Of a stretch of 64,000 nucleotides of DNA, positions 1 through 8,028 are shown one piece after another. Position numbers and translations under genes: made by a program. This DNA comes from a virus, in IMG/VR virus record IMGVR_UViG_3300040801_004532, positions 126,001 through 190,000 of that record; one strand, 5' to 3'. Position 1 is the stretch's first letter; each line of letters starts with the position of its first letter. The notes under the pieces are model-generated. The model made no database searches, was not told the origin of the DNA, and saw only the letters and a program-made list of their open reading frames with translations.

Positions 1-2
1 AA

Positions 3-209
3 GTTATAATCTTATCTGACCGTGGAATCAAATTACAAGATTATGAAAACCTTAAATTCTACAATAATCATATAATTGATACATTGAAAGTTTATTATAA
101 TAAAACTGGAAAAGATTTCAATGACTCTCCAGTTACTCCAGTAATGGAAGTTATAGATAATAAAAAAAGAAGGAGACGACCAAATGACAGACAGATCTTA
201 CATAAGTGA
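3..209 (+). CDS. C-terminal fragment of an unidentified protein (5' truncated by window)
   Basis: An open frame runs from the window edge to TGA at 207-209, about 68 codons, ending in a basic stretch (KKRRRRP) and QILHK. It overlaps the next gene by 26 bp, like other gene junctions here. The visible part has no recognisable domain, so no function is assigned. The start lies outside the window. Confidence 0.5.
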   Translation, partial: VIILSDRGIKLQDYENLKFYNNHIIDTLKVYYNKTGKDFNDSPVTPVMEVIDNKKRRRRPNDRQILHK

Positions 210-573
210 AAAGTTAAAAGAGATTTTTGAAGATACAGTTGAATCTGGTTTGATTTATGAAGGTGATTTAGATCAAATAGATTATTATTCTCTTTTTTGT
301 AAAACAGCAGCAAATAAGAAGCTGTATAAATTAATGGGTAATAATTTATGCATGTTAAAATGTAAATACGAAAATCAAGATTCAGTTTTGATAGTTTCAT
401 TTATTCCAATTAATGTAGATGAAACTGGAGCAAAAAGTATTGCCGAAAGAGTCATTGAGGTTGTTTCTAATTTGGAAAGTTGTTTTGTAACCTTAGATAG
501 TTTAAAATCAGAAGAGGTAAAAGAAGATAAATTCATCTATGTTACAGCAGTAAAAACCATAAAGGGAGACTAA
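184..573 (+). CDS. Hypothetical protein, 129 aa
   Basis: ATG is preceded by AAGGAGACGACCAA, a good ribosome site. The product is small and mildly acidic, without a signal peptide or membrane segment; a conserved-looking core reads VLIVSFIPINVDETG. I do not recognise the family. It opens a run of tightly spaced genes leading to the sliding clamp, so a role in early or replication functions is possible but only by position. Confidence 0.6.
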   Translation: MTDRSYISEKLKEIFEDTVESGLIYEGDLDQIDYYSLFCKTAANKKLYKLMGNNLCMLKCKYENQDSVLIVSFIPINVDETGAKSIAERVIEVVSNLESCFVTLDSLKSEEVKEDKFIYVTAVKTIKGD

Positions 574-574
574 A

Positions 575-742
575 ATGAACGAGAAGAAAGCTAAAAGACT
601 GAGAAAATATATATTAAAGAATATGGATGAAGTATTGTTTTTAATACGAAATGAATTTGGAGCATTAACTGAAGAGATGGGTCCCAGAGCTGTTTACCAA
701 AATGCTAAAAAATTATACTACCAAGGGAAACTAAATGTCTAA
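575..742 (+). CDS. Small hypothetical protein, 55 aa
   Basis: The ATG lies 1 base after the previous stop, with the site AAGGGAG just upstream. The product is basic at the N-terminus (MNEKKAKRLRKYILK) and looks helical. It ends inside the next gene, an 8-bp overlap. Gene-like spacing and a ribosome site support it. Function unknown. Confidence 0.5.
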   Translation: MNEKKAKRLRKYILKNMDEVLFLIRNEFGALTEEMGPRAVYQNAKKLYYQGKLNV

Positions 743-983
743 TGGGGTTTATGTGTGCCCGATTTGTGGTGGTGTCGGATGGCATTTGAATAATGATCAT
801 TATTATGCCTCATTGTGCTCATTATGTAATGGGAAGGGAGAAATTGATTGGGTAACAAAAATAATGAAACCCAAAAAGACAAAGGAACATGAAAATATAT
901 TATCCTTACATGATTTCATAAAAAAACAATATAAAGGATTTAACAAAACAAAAAATGAAGGAGAGACGAATGACAAGAATTGA
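735..983 (+). CDS. Small zinc-finger protein with two CxxCxGxG-type knuckles, 82 aa
   Basis: Residues about 8-40 hold CPICGGVG, then CSLCNGKGEIDW, a DnaJ-type cysteine-rich pattern expected to bind one zinc ion with four cysteines. A second gene at 51864-52214 has the same layout (CGLCNGY, CPRCNGFGTLDW), so the two are probable paralogues. The tail is lysine- and asparagine-rich. Zinc binding is inferred from the cysteines; the role is unknown. It overlaps the clamp gene by 14 bp. Confidence 0.6.
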   Translation: MSNGVYVCPICGGVGWHLNNDHYYASLCSLCNGKGEIDWVTKIMKPKKTKEHENILSLHDFIKKQYKGFNKTKNEGETNDKN

Positions 984-1734
984 ATTGGACGCAGAGGACT
1001 TTAATTCGTTGTTGAGATGTTTAATGAATCTAAAGGATCATTGTAATGATGTGGATATTAGGGGTGGATTTGTAAGACAAAGATCAAATGATGTAACCTC
1101 TGTTTTTGAATTTGATCTTACCTCAATAATTGGAGATATTAGTCTTCCCATTTCTGACCTAAAACAGAAACTGGATCTATTGAAAATTTTTGCTGGACAA
1201 GATGTTAGTGTTGAGGTTGAAGAAGGGGAAGATGAATCCAGCAGCTTTTTTACAATTGCTGATGAAATGTCTTCAATCAAATTTATGTTTCCTACCCTTC
1301 AATTTATGGATAATAAATATATGACAACTCAAGAACTTGAAAGTATTTTTAATCTTGATGATAATGATACATTTTTAAGTACAGAGATGACAAAGGTTAT
1401 TACTGACAGAATTAGAGTTATTTCTGAAAACTTCAATATTAAAGCGATTCAGGTTAAGTTTGAGAGAGACAAAGCTAGGGTCGTCTGTTCAACTCAATCA
1501 AAAGATCAGTTTGCATCATTTACACAAGATATCCCAACAACAATTGATTTTGAAGAAAACTATCTATCCAATTTGGGAACAGTTCCATTTTGTATTGACC
1601 ATGATACACCATTGACCTTTAAAATGTTCAAGGTCCCGGATCAAGAAATTTCATATAATAAATTTGAAACAGAACTAGGTTCAGTTGAGATAAAAATTTA
1701 TTCTAGATCATCTCTTGTTTCCGACGAAGAATAA
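970..1734 (+). CDS. Probable DNA polymerase sliding clamp (T4 gp45-like)
   Basis: 254 aa, acidic, no Cys-rich or membrane features. The strand-rich pattern with segments such as VFEFDLTSIIGDISLPISDLKQKLDLLKIF and IKFMFPTLQF resembles T4 gp45-type processivity clamps (about 228 aa), which encircle DNA and tether the polymerase. I chose ATG 970 because AAGGAGAGACGA precedes it; an in-frame ATG at 955 would place this site inside the gene. Its neighbours (FEN-like nuclease, RuvC-like protein, UvsX further on) fit a replication block. The family call is by overall look and context, not by a signature motif. Confidence 0.5.
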   Translation: MTRIELDAEDFNSLLRCLMNLKDHCNDVDIRGGFVRQRSNDVTSVFEFDLTSIIGDISLPISDLKQKLDLLKIFAGQDVSVEVEEGEDESSSFFTIADEMSSIKFMFPTLQFMDNKYMTTQELESIFNLDDNDTFLSTEMTKVITDRIRVISENFNIKAIQVKFERDKARVVCSTQSKDQFASFTQDIPTTIDFEENYLSNLGTVPFCIDHDTPLTFKMFKVPDQEISYNKFETELGSVEIKIYSRSSLVSDEE

Positions 1735-1745
1735 AGGGGTAAATA

Positions 1746-2873
1746 ATGCACCCATCTAGTCTTTTGTCGTATTATCCAACCTATGCAATTTTAGATGAAA
1801 TTGTTTCTTATGGACCATATAAAAAACTAAATGTTTTTATTGATTTGAAAAACGCATTACAAACAACATATATGGAACATGCGATCATTAATATTGTTGA
1901 GTCATCTAAAAAGTCAAAATATTTAGACACGTCAATTTTCTCGTCGTTAATATCCTTCCTTTCATTTCATAAAATATACGGGATTAAACGAGGAATTGAT
2001 ATTGATTTTTATATCTTTTTTGAAACAGGTCAATCTTTATATCATAAAAACATAAGCAAAAAATATAAGATTTCAAGAAAGATTGATAGTTTGTATGGAC
2101 TCGAGAGAGCAGATCGAGATTTGTTTTATCGAGTCCTACAATCAAATTTTAGATTGATTGAACAAGCATGTAATAAGATGCCTTCATTGAAGGTTATACG
2201 GATGCCAAATCTTGAGGCTGATTTTATACCATACTATTTAATCACAAGAAATAAAGTGATTCAAGGGGAAGAGGTTGCTAGTGTAATCTATTCTAACGAT
2301 CACGACCTTTGGCAGTGTGCGAATAAAGATGTTTATATTTTTTCAAAATCTGCAAAGAGAAAAAGAATCATAAAATGTGGAAATATAATGACCACCTTTT
2401 TAGGAAAGAAGTGTGAAATCAACGATTCATTTTTTCCTTTAGCAATGAGTGTAATAGGTGATCAAGGCGACGATGTTGATGGTATTAAGAATGTTGGTCC
2501 GTCAAGATTCATTGAAATTTTTTCGCAGTTGATTTCTTTAACTGGTGATATGGAATCAATATTCAATAAAGTTGAGAACAAACAACCCTTGTTGGATTCA
2601 ATTCCACCCAGCATCTCGAACAAACATTTGAAGAAAGTAGTAGATGAAGAAATTGCGAATGAGGTAATCACAAAAAATTTGAGATTGGTTTCGTTTGAGT
2701 TGATTTCAAGAGCATTAGACAATCCTGATAAAACTGAAATGATTGAGAAACGAACCATAATTGAGAATATAATTAACAACGATCAGATATATCCCGTCGA
2801 CGCTTTAAAAACTGCATTAGAAAAGACAGGGGTGTTTCTAGAAGAAAGTTCAATAGATTTCTTATATATATGA
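1746..2873 (+). CDS. FEN/T4 RNase H-like 5'-3' exonuclease
   Basis: 375 aa. A PIN-like nuclease region includes LEADFIPYYL (about 157-166) and YSNDHDLWQC (about 179-188), acidic residues typical of metal binding in FEN enzymes. It is followed by IGDQGDDVDGIKNVGPSRF (about 236-254), the helix-3-turn-helix DNA-binding signature with the IKNVGP turn. T4 RNase H is 305 aa, so this version is longer. Such enzymes remove RNA primers and 5' flaps from lagging-strand fragments. It follows the clamp gene by 11 bp. Confidence 0.75.
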   Translation: MHPSSLLSYYPTYAILDEIVSYGPYKKLNVFIDLKNALQTTYMEHAIINIVESSKKSKYLDTSIFSSLISFLSFHKIYGIKRGIDIDFYIFFETGQSLYHKNISKKYKISRKIDSLYGLERADRDLFYRVLQSNFRLIEQACNKMPSLKVIRMPNLEADFIPYYLITRNKVIQGEEVASVIYSNDHDLWQCANKDVYIFSKSAKRKRIIKCGNIMTTFLGKKCEINDSFFPLAMSVIGDQGDDVDGIKNVGPSRFIEIFSQLISLTGDMESIFNKVENKQPLLDSIPPSISNKHLKKVVDEEIANEVITKNLRLVSFELISRALDNPDKTEMIEKRTIIENIINNDQIYPVDALKTALEKTGVFLEESSIDFLYI

Positions 2874-2882
2874 GGTAAAAAT

Positions 2883-3605
2883 ATGCTTTCACAAAATGAG
2901 GTACTGACTTATATAAAGGATAATTTGGGGTGGCCATTTATGCACCTTGAACTTGAAGACGAAAAGATAGTTGAGTATACTACGGAACATACGTTGAAAG
3001 AATTTACATACTATGTTCCGCAGGTTTGGAAAACCAGTTTAAATCTTGACCTGGCCAGAAATAAGGTTCCTGGTGTTGCGAATGAATGGTATATTTTTGA
3101 CGACCAGGGATTAGAAATTTTAAACGTGATTGATTTTTATACGACATCTGGCGAGCTTTATCTTCATGGTCATCCACCTCTAGGGCCAATGAGTATGGGC
3201 GAGCTTCCTGACTGGGCACTGTCAGTAAGTAATGCTATGACTGTAAAGATGTTTTCATCCTTTGATTACACCTTTGAATTTAGACATCCAAATATAATCC
3301 GAATATCTCCATTACCATCTTCGACTTTGGGGATCATAACTGTTGAATATGAGAGAGAACAACCTCATGATTTAAGTGGTGTACCAAATGATTTACATGA
3401 ATATTTCAAGAAGTTAGCGTTAGCTGATATAATGATGGTTATCGGTAGAATCCGAAAACGATATGGTGGTGGAAATTTAAGAACTCCATTTGGGGAAATT
3501 CCGCTTGAAAGCGACATCTATGACGAGGGGAAAGAACTTAAAAGAGAAGTCATTGAAGTACTTGAGAGGTTGTACATCCCAAATGTCAGAATTGACCACG
3601 GGTAA
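2883..3605 (+). CDS. Putative virion structural (neck/connector-like) protein, 240 aa
   Basis: Soluble and mixed alpha/beta, with a proline/glycine-rich middle (HGHPPLGPMSMGELP) and a C-terminal segment, IPLESDIYDEGKELKREVIEVLERL, of a type I associate with phage neck or head-tail connector proteins. No catalytic motif is visible. It sits between nuclease genes, which is not typical for a structural gene, so the call is weak. The start ATG 2883 has AGGTAAAAAT upstream. Confidence 0.35.
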   Translation: MLSQNEVLTYIKDNLGWPFMHLELEDEKIVEYTTEHTLKEFTYYVPQVWKTSLNLDLARNKVPGVANEWYIFDDQGLEILNVIDFYTTSGELYLHGHPPLGPMSMGELPDWALSVSNAMTVKMFSSFDYTFEFRHPNIIRISPLPSSTLGIITVEYEREQPHDLSGVPNDLHEYFKKLALADIMMVIGRIRKRYGGGNLRTPFGEIPLESDIYDEGKELKREVIEVLERLYIPNVRIDHG

Positions 3606-3671
3606 AATATTTATATTCACAAGGATGAATACTATAGTAGAAATCTATTAAAAAAGAAGGTATGTTAAATC

Positions 3672-4172
3672 ATGGTTAAGAAAAAGGTTGATAAAAAGAA
3701 TTGTATGTTTGTTGGACTAGATCCATCTTACAATGCGTTTGGTATAATTGTCGTTGATCAAGATGGTGAAATTGTTGAGAAAAAACTCCTGAAAAGTAAT
3801 ACAAATGATGAAGCAGAAGATCGAATAATAGAGATGGAAAAAGAATTTAAATTCATCCCTAATATTTATTGTCTTGAAACTGTTTACATTGAGGGGCCAT
3901 CATACTCAAGCACTGGAGCATTTGTCTTGCAAATGGGGGCTTTGCATTACTATCTGAGAATTTTTTTTCGTAAAAAAAATATTGATTATAGGATTATTCC
4001 TCCCGGAACACTTAAAAAATTTGTTGCTGGCGAAGGAAAAGGTAATGCAAAAAAAGAATTGATGTTACTCAAAGTCTATAAGAAATGGGGGGTTGAATTT
4101 GATGATAACAACCTTGCTGATGCTTATAGTCTAGCCAGAATGGCACTGGAGGATTTTAAAAATGGGAGTTGA
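3672..4172 (+). CDS. RuvC-like Holliday junction resolvase (RNase H fold)
   Basis: 166 aa, close to the size of bacterial RuvC (about 170). FVGLDPSYNAFGIIVVD at residues 13-29 carries the first catalytic Asp. VYIEGPSYSSTGAF (about 73-86) carries the Glu, and NLADAYSLARMAL near the end carries the last Asp. IIPPGTLKKFVAG matches the RuvC-type segment before the final helix. The enzyme would cleave branched DNA before packaging. Start ATG 3672 follows AAGAAGGTATG. It overlaps the next gene by 11 bp. Confidence 0.75.
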   Translation: MVKKKVDKKNCMFVGLDPSYNAFGIIVVDQDGEIVEKKLLKSNTNDEAEDRIIEMEKEFKFIPNIYCLETVYIEGPSYSSTGAFVLQMGALHYYLRIFFRKKNIDYRIIPPGTLKKFVAGEGKGNAKKELMLLKVYKKWGVEFDDNNLADAYSLARMALEDFKNGS

Positions 4173-4593
4173 AAAATATCTAAATAAACTACAAGAAGCC
4201 ATTAAAAAAGGCGATCACCTAAAATGTGAAATTTGCGGCAGAACTGTAACCGTAAATAAAGCAGGTAGGGGACCCTTAATTTGCTGTGGTGAAGCAATGC
4301 AAAAAATTGGAATGGTTGTTGAGGCTGGATGGTCTGGAACACCAAAGGGTTGGGATGAAAAAAGCATAAAGAAATTTGCAAAAAGTCTTGTAAAGGGTGG
4401 CGCGAAGAAAGAAAACTTTTTTGATAAGTGCGTAAATAAAATGAAGGATGAAGCTGAGTTCAATGAAGATCGTGCGAAGAGATTTTGTGCGGGAATTAAA
4501 GATGAAGTGTATGGTTCTACTTATTGGAGGGGCAAAGGAAAGACTCCACAAGAAGTAGGCAAAGATGTTAAAAAACATAAAAATGTTGATTAA
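4162..4593 (+). CDS. Desulforedoxin-like metal-binding domain protein with N-terminal YLxxL tag
   Basis: 143 aa. Residues about 20-43 read KCEICGRTVTVNKAGRGPLICCGEAM, matching the desulforedoxin / desulfoferrodoxin N-terminal domain, where CxxC and CC ligate one iron (or zinc). The rest is basic and has FFDKCVNKMKDE...RAKRFCAGI, a Cys-containing helical segment seen in various phage proteins. The first ten residues (MGVEKYLNKL) share a YLxxL pattern with several other genes here. Desulforedoxin-type domains are typical of anaerobes, so this hints at the host. The fused architecture has no function I can name. Confidence 0.65.
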   Translation: MGVEKYLNKLQEAIKKGDHLKCEICGRTVTVNKAGRGPLICCGEAMQKIGMVVEAGWSGTPKGWDEKSIKKFAKSLVKGGAKKENFFDKCVNKMKDEAEFNEDRAKRFCAGIKDEVYGSTYWRGKGKTPQEVGKDVKKHKNVD

Positions 4594-4604
4594 GGAGTAA
4601 TGAG

Positions 4605-4919
4605 ATGAAATTAGTTGGTAACTATTTATCATATCTATATAGTGATCTTAGACCACAAGCTAAGGAATGGCGTGGTGCAAACAGACCCTATGGAGACGAT
4701 AGTTGTAGGCCCAATTTAATAATCAAATGCTTTGCACTTGAAAGTAGTCCGGCGAAGATAAGATGTTTGCGTAAACTACGAGATCAGGTAGCAATGAATC
4801 CATTTTATCAACATCGAATAGATCGGTTTATTGATGCAATAACACAGACATATGAGCCGACAGATTACCCCGGAACGATCCCGGGAAATGAATTTAAATA
4901 TCCAGAGGGCAAGGAGTAA
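4605..4919 (+). CDS. Hypothetical protein with N-terminal YLxxL tag, 104 aa
   Basis: ATG follows AAGGAGTAATGAG. The N-terminus MKLVGNYLSYLYSDL shares the YLxxL pattern with genes at 4162, 4922, 15047 and 17630. The remainder is basic, with a helical CLRKLRDQVAMNPFYQHRIDRFIDAI segment. No domain recognised. Ends 2 bp before the next gene, so probably cotranscribed. Confidence 0.55.
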   Translation: MKLVGNYLSYLYSDLRPQAKEWRGANRPYGDDSCRPNLIIKCFALESSPAKIRCLRKLRDQVAMNPFYQHRIDRFIDAITQTYEPTDYPGTIPGNEFKYPEGKE

Positions 4920-4921
4920 TC

Positions 4922-5257
4922 ATGACTATAGTTGATCGTTATTTAACTTATTTACATGAACGAGCATGGGACTATGATCAAAATTGGGAAAACCAAATTG
5001 ATATAAAACTTATACGTGATCTAATTGGCAAGAAAGATATTGATCAGGAAAAACTTAACAAAATTAGACATATAATACAACCAATGCTTATACAACTATT
5101 TATAAATGCGGGCGGTGATTACCGTGGACGAGCAACAACAAAAAATACAACGAGTGGTGATTTTTCTGGAATGGATTGGTTAGAAAAACAATTGCCCAAA
5201 GGATGGGAAGAAAAAGCCAAAAAATACATTGAGAAGGTTGCAAGGAAACATCAATAA
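4922..5257 (+). CDS. Hypothetical protein with N-terminal YLxxL tag, 111 aa
   Basis: ATG is preceded by AAGGAGTAATC. The N-terminus MTIVDRYLTYLHERA shares the YLxxL tag. The C-terminus (WLEKQLPKGWEEKAKKYIEKVARKH) is a basic amphipathic helix. The product is probably soluble and helical. It overlaps the phosphoesterase gene by 1 bp (TAATG). Function unknown; the shared leader suggests a common destination, such as the capsid interior. Confidence 0.55.
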   Translation: MTIVDRYLTYLHERAWDYDQNWENQIDIKLIRDLIGKKDIDQEKLNKIRHIIQPMLIQLFINAGGDYRGRATTKNTTSGDFSGMDWLEKQLPKGWEEKAKKYIEKVARKHQ

Positions 5258-5829
5258 TGGCTACTAGATCAGAGTTCGTAATTATCGAGCATAAAGCAAA
5301 GAGAGCGGGCCTACACTGGGATCTAAGGTTTAAAATGCCAGGATCCAATATGTGGGCTTCATTTGCAGTAAGAAAAGGTGTACCAACAGATACGGGTGTT
5401 AAGAGGTTGGCTATTAGAACACATGATCATTCAAGAAAAGAAGCATTAATGACAGGCAGAATTGAATCTGGGTATGGTGCAGGAGATTTGAAAAAATGGG
5501 ATAGTGGTTCTTGTGAAATTATTAAATATTCGATTTCACATATTGCAATTGATTTCAAGGGTAGAAAAATTAAAGGTATTTATCATCTTGTAAATACTGG
5601 TTTAAAAGATAAAAAATACGAAGGAAAACAATATTGGCTTTTCAAGGGAAAGATAAAAACTGAGTCTTGTGGAATGATAAGTCGAGTACCTCATACATGG
5701 GGTGATGAAGTAGAACGAAATGAAATTGATGATTATAGTAAGAAATTACCATGGAGTAATACAAATTCAACTGTTGGTAAACCACTTTATAAATCCCTCT
5801 CTAGTGAGGATGAGCAGGAGGAACCATGA
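5257..5829 (+). CDS. LigD-type 3'-phosphoesterase domain protein
   Basis: 190 aa. FVIIEHKAKRAGLHWDLRFKM (about 7-27), then WASFAVRKGVPTDTGVKRLAIRTHDHS, then GYGAGDLKKWDSG follow the conserved order of the phosphoesterase domain of bacterial ligase D (usual form EHxARRLHYDFRLE ... WAVPKG ... VEDHP ... GEYGAGxVxxWD). These enzymes trim 3' phosphates or ribonucleotides at DNA ends before ligation. Here the domain stands alone, as in some archaea and phages. It lies next to an HNH nuclease gene, in a DNA repair setting. Confidence 0.75.
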   Translation: MATRSEFVIIEHKAKRAGLHWDLRFKMPGSNMWASFAVRKGVPTDTGVKRLAIRTHDHSRKEALMTGRIESGYGAGDLKKWDSGSCEIIKYSISHIAIDFKGRKIKGIYHLVNTGLKDKKYEGKQYWLFKGKIKTESCGMISRVPHTWGDEVERNEIDDYSKKLPWSNTNSTVGKPLYKSLSSEDEQEEP

Positions 5830-5830
5830 A

Positions 5831-6334
5831 ATGAATCGGACCATAGTACTTAATGGAGATTATACATTCCTTAATACTGTAAATTGGAGAAGGGCAATTA
5901 CTCTAATTATGGCTGGCAAAGCTGAGGCCTTAAAGTATTCAGATAGAATTCTCCGATGTGCAGATGGTTCGTGTATTCGTGTTCCTTCAGTAATGAAATT
6001 ACTAAAAGTAATAAGAATGATTTATAGAAATCGTGTACCATATAGTAAAAAGAATGTTATGGTTCGTGATGGATTCAAGTGTGTATATTGTGGAATAGAT
6101 GATGGTTTAACAATTGACCATGTTATCCCACAATCACGAGGCGGCAAATCTAATTTTGAGAATTGTGTAACCTCTTGTTTTAATTGTAATAACAAAAAAG
6201 GAAACAGAACTCCAAATGAGGCAAATATGTATATGAAGCGTCGTCCTTATGCACCCACAATATCTGAGTTTTTTAGGATTAAAATGAAACAACTTGGCTT
6301 AGATAAATTTTTGAAAGAATTAGGAGTATTTTAA
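5831..6334 (+). CDS. HNH endonuclease
   Basis: 167 aa from ATG 5831; GAGGAGGAACC upstream decides this start over an in-frame ATG at 5720 inside the previous gene. The C-terminal half has CVYCGIDDGLTIDHVIPQSRGGKSNFENCVTSCFNCNNKKG: two CxxC zinc knuckles around the DH catalytic centre and a final N of a McrA-type HNH nuclease. The N-terminal region (LNGDYTFLNTVNWRRAITLIMAGKAEAL) matches the standard leader of this subfamily. Could be a free-standing homing or packaging nuclease. Confidence 0.8.
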   Translation: MNRTIVLNGDYTFLNTVNWRRAITLIMAGKAEALKYSDRILRCADGSCIRVPSVMKLLKVIRMIYRNRVPYSKKNVMVRDGFKCVYCGIDDGLTIDHVIPQSRGGKSNFENCVTSCFNCNNKKGNRTPNEANMYMKRRPYAPTISEFFRIKMKQLGLDKFLKELGVF

Positions 6335-6335
6335 A

Positions 6336-7091
6336 ATGGAAAAAAATGATTATTTAGATATACTTAAATCTACTGACTTAAGACCAAAAAGAATTAATGT
6401 TGAAGATAGACGTGAAACAATCATAATGGAACAAAAAAATGGAACTGATAAAATTCATTCAGATATAATTAAATGGTTTATGGAAAATCCTAATCCATCG
6501 GATAAGATGGTTCATACATTTGCTGATCAACTTGGAATTGCGCCAGATGAATTAGAGAGTCATATCTATATGATTCTAAGCGAAATTTTATCTGAAGGAA
6601 AATCAAAGGATTATAAAGGAAGCTACGATCCAAAAGAACTCGAAATGGGAATTAAGGTTGAAGTTGAACACACCCCAAACAAATTAGTTGCTGAAAAAAT
6701 TGCAAAGGACCATTTAGCAGAAATTAAAGATTATTATTCAAGATTAAAGAAAATGGAGGGTGAAGCTGGAGTTGTTCATGAAATTTTTGTTCAGGCAAAT
6801 GAAATTGAATCTATAGAACCAGGTCCAAGACGAGATATGCAGATCCTACGTTTATCAATTATAGCTGAATATGACGCAACAAATCTATATGAAAAATTTG
6901 CAGAGTTGACAGATAATATGGACATCCGAAGAGTCCTGCTTGAGGTCGCCAATGAAGAAAAAGCTCACATTGGAGAGTTTGAACTTTTACTTGAAGATAT
7001 AGATCCTGACCATGAAGAAAATAAGGAGGAAGGCGAGGAGGAAGTTGAAGACTTAACCGATTTGGGAGCGATGCCTGAAGAAGAAGAGTAA
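6336..7091 (+). CDS. DUF5661-like plus rubrerythrin/ferritin-like fusion with acidic tail
   Basis: 251 aa. The middle (about 104-140) has ELEMGIKVEVEHTPNKLVAEKIAKDHLAEIKDYYSRLKKME, the pattern of the DUF5661 family. About 165-230 has a ferritin-like helical pair with IIAEYDATNLYEKFAELT and VANEEKAHIGEFELLLEDID, with ExxxxY and EExxH metal-ligand spacing like rubrerythrins and encapsulated ferritins. The tail is a Glu-rich run. It may manage iron or peroxide, or be a structural use of the fold. An N-terminal winged-helix-like part (about 35-80) is possible. Metal binding is inferred. Confidence 0.6.
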   Translation: MEKNDYLDILKSTDLRPKRINVEDRRETIIMEQKNGTDKIHSDIIKWFMENPNPSDKMVHTFADQLGIAPDELESHIYMILSEILSEGKSKDYKGSYDPKELEMGIKVEVEHTPNKLVAEKIAKDHLAEIKDYYSRLKKMEGEAGVVHEIFVQANEIESIEPGPRRDMQILRLSIIAEYDATNLYEKFAELTDNMDIRRVLLEVANEEKAHIGEFELLLEDIDPDHEENKEEGEEEVEDLTDLGAMPEEEE

Positions 7092-7120
7092 ATTAAACTT
7101 TAGTATATTGTGAACTTTTT

Positions 7121-7147
7121 TAGAACAAATATATCTATAAAACGAAT
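7121..7147 (+). promoter_or_regulatory. Candidate phage promoter: TAGAACAAAT element plus AT-rich TATA-like stretch
   Basis: The 71-bp gap before the gene at 7163 contains TTTTTTAGAACAAATATATCTATAAAAC. The TAGAACAAA word recurs in four other intergenic gaps (10394, 12189, 25341, 29295), suggesting a promoter or processing element used by this phage. No experiment or exhaustive count supports it. Confidence 0.35.
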
Positions 7148-7162
7148 AATGAAGGGGGAAAA

Positions 7163-8017
7163 ATGAATGTAGTTGAACATGTATTTGAAATTGCTGAATC
7201 TTTTATGGAATGCCCAAGAGATGTTGTTATAAATGATTGGCAAATAAATTCTATTTCTAAACAATTAAAAAATTCTCAGAAACCAAAGTTTCCGACACCT
7301 GAAATTAATAACCCATTAGTTGGATGTATTCTTGAATTAACCGCTGCATCTATTAATTATTGTTATTGGTATGGTAAACATAATATTAGACCAGGCGGTT
7401 CGTCATCCACCTTGATGTATGAACTAATGCTTGAAAGTTTTAATGATTTTGAGCCTTGTCTTTACGATTTTAATAGGTGTATCAACAAATTCAAAGAGAC
7501 ATTGGCTTTAAATAGGTTTCCGCTTTTAGAAAAACGATGCCAACATCTAGATGAACTAGTTCAAAATGACGCAGTAGATTATTGCTCTAAAATTATTAAT
7601 GACCATGAATCTATAATGCCACACCTTAATGAATTAATTAGATTATTCCCAGGATTTGCATCAGATATATTTCTAAAGCGAGCCTCCCTATTCTTTATTC
7701 AATTATTTAGGAGATTTGGATGGTTTAATCATGACCTACACAAATTGCACGTACCTGCCGACTATCAAGTCCCAAAAATGCTGGAACATTTTGGCTGTTT
7801 CAGTTACTCACCTGAGCTATACAATAAGATTGAAAACGGACAGTTGATATTAAAAACTTCGTGGGAAGAGTGTGAGATTCGTTCGGCAACTATATTAGCA
7901 ATTAAACAATTATGTATAAACACTGGATGGAATGTTGCAGAAGTTGATGCGTTTTTCTTTCTAAAACGACGGGAAACTCAACGACCATTCCACCTGACTA
8001 TAACAACAGATTACTAG
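7163..8017 (+). CDS. Queuosine-salvage-like protein (Qng1/DUF2419 family resemblance)
   Basis: 284 aa. Several family-like segments appear in order: NYCYWYGKHNIRPGGSSSTLMYELML (about 70-95), then PLLEKRCQHLDEL, LFPGFASDIFLKRASLFFIQLFRRF, PADYQVPKMLEHFGCFSYSPELYNKI, and WEECEIRSATILAIKQL. This layout fits the queuosine 5'-phosphate glycohydrolase family, which releases queuine from salvaged nucleotide and folds like HhH DNA glycosylases. A QueD gene lies at 52219, so some 7-deazaguanine chemistry is plausible. AAGGGGGAAAA precedes the ATG. The family call rests on remembered consensus. Confidence 0.5.
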   Translation: MNVVEHVFEIAESFMECPRDVVINDWQINSISKQLKNSQKPKFPTPEINNPLVGCILELTAASINYCYWYGKHNIRPGGSSSTLMYELMLESFNDFEPCLYDFNRCINKFKETLALNRFPLLEKRCQHLDELVQNDAVDYCSKIINDHESIMPHLNELIRLFPGFASDIFLKRASLFFIQLFRRFGWFNHDLHKLHVPADYQVPKMLEHFGCFSYSPELYNKIENGQLILKTSWEECEIRSATILAIKQLCINTGWNVAEVDAFFFLKRRETQRPFHLTITTDY

Positions 8018-8028
8018 GAGATTAAAAT

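Noticed and set aside
1038-1280. Reverse-strand open frame inside the clamp gene
   Set aside because: It is the mirror of an AT-rich coding region; no ribosome site or recognisable protein. All supported genes are on the + strand.
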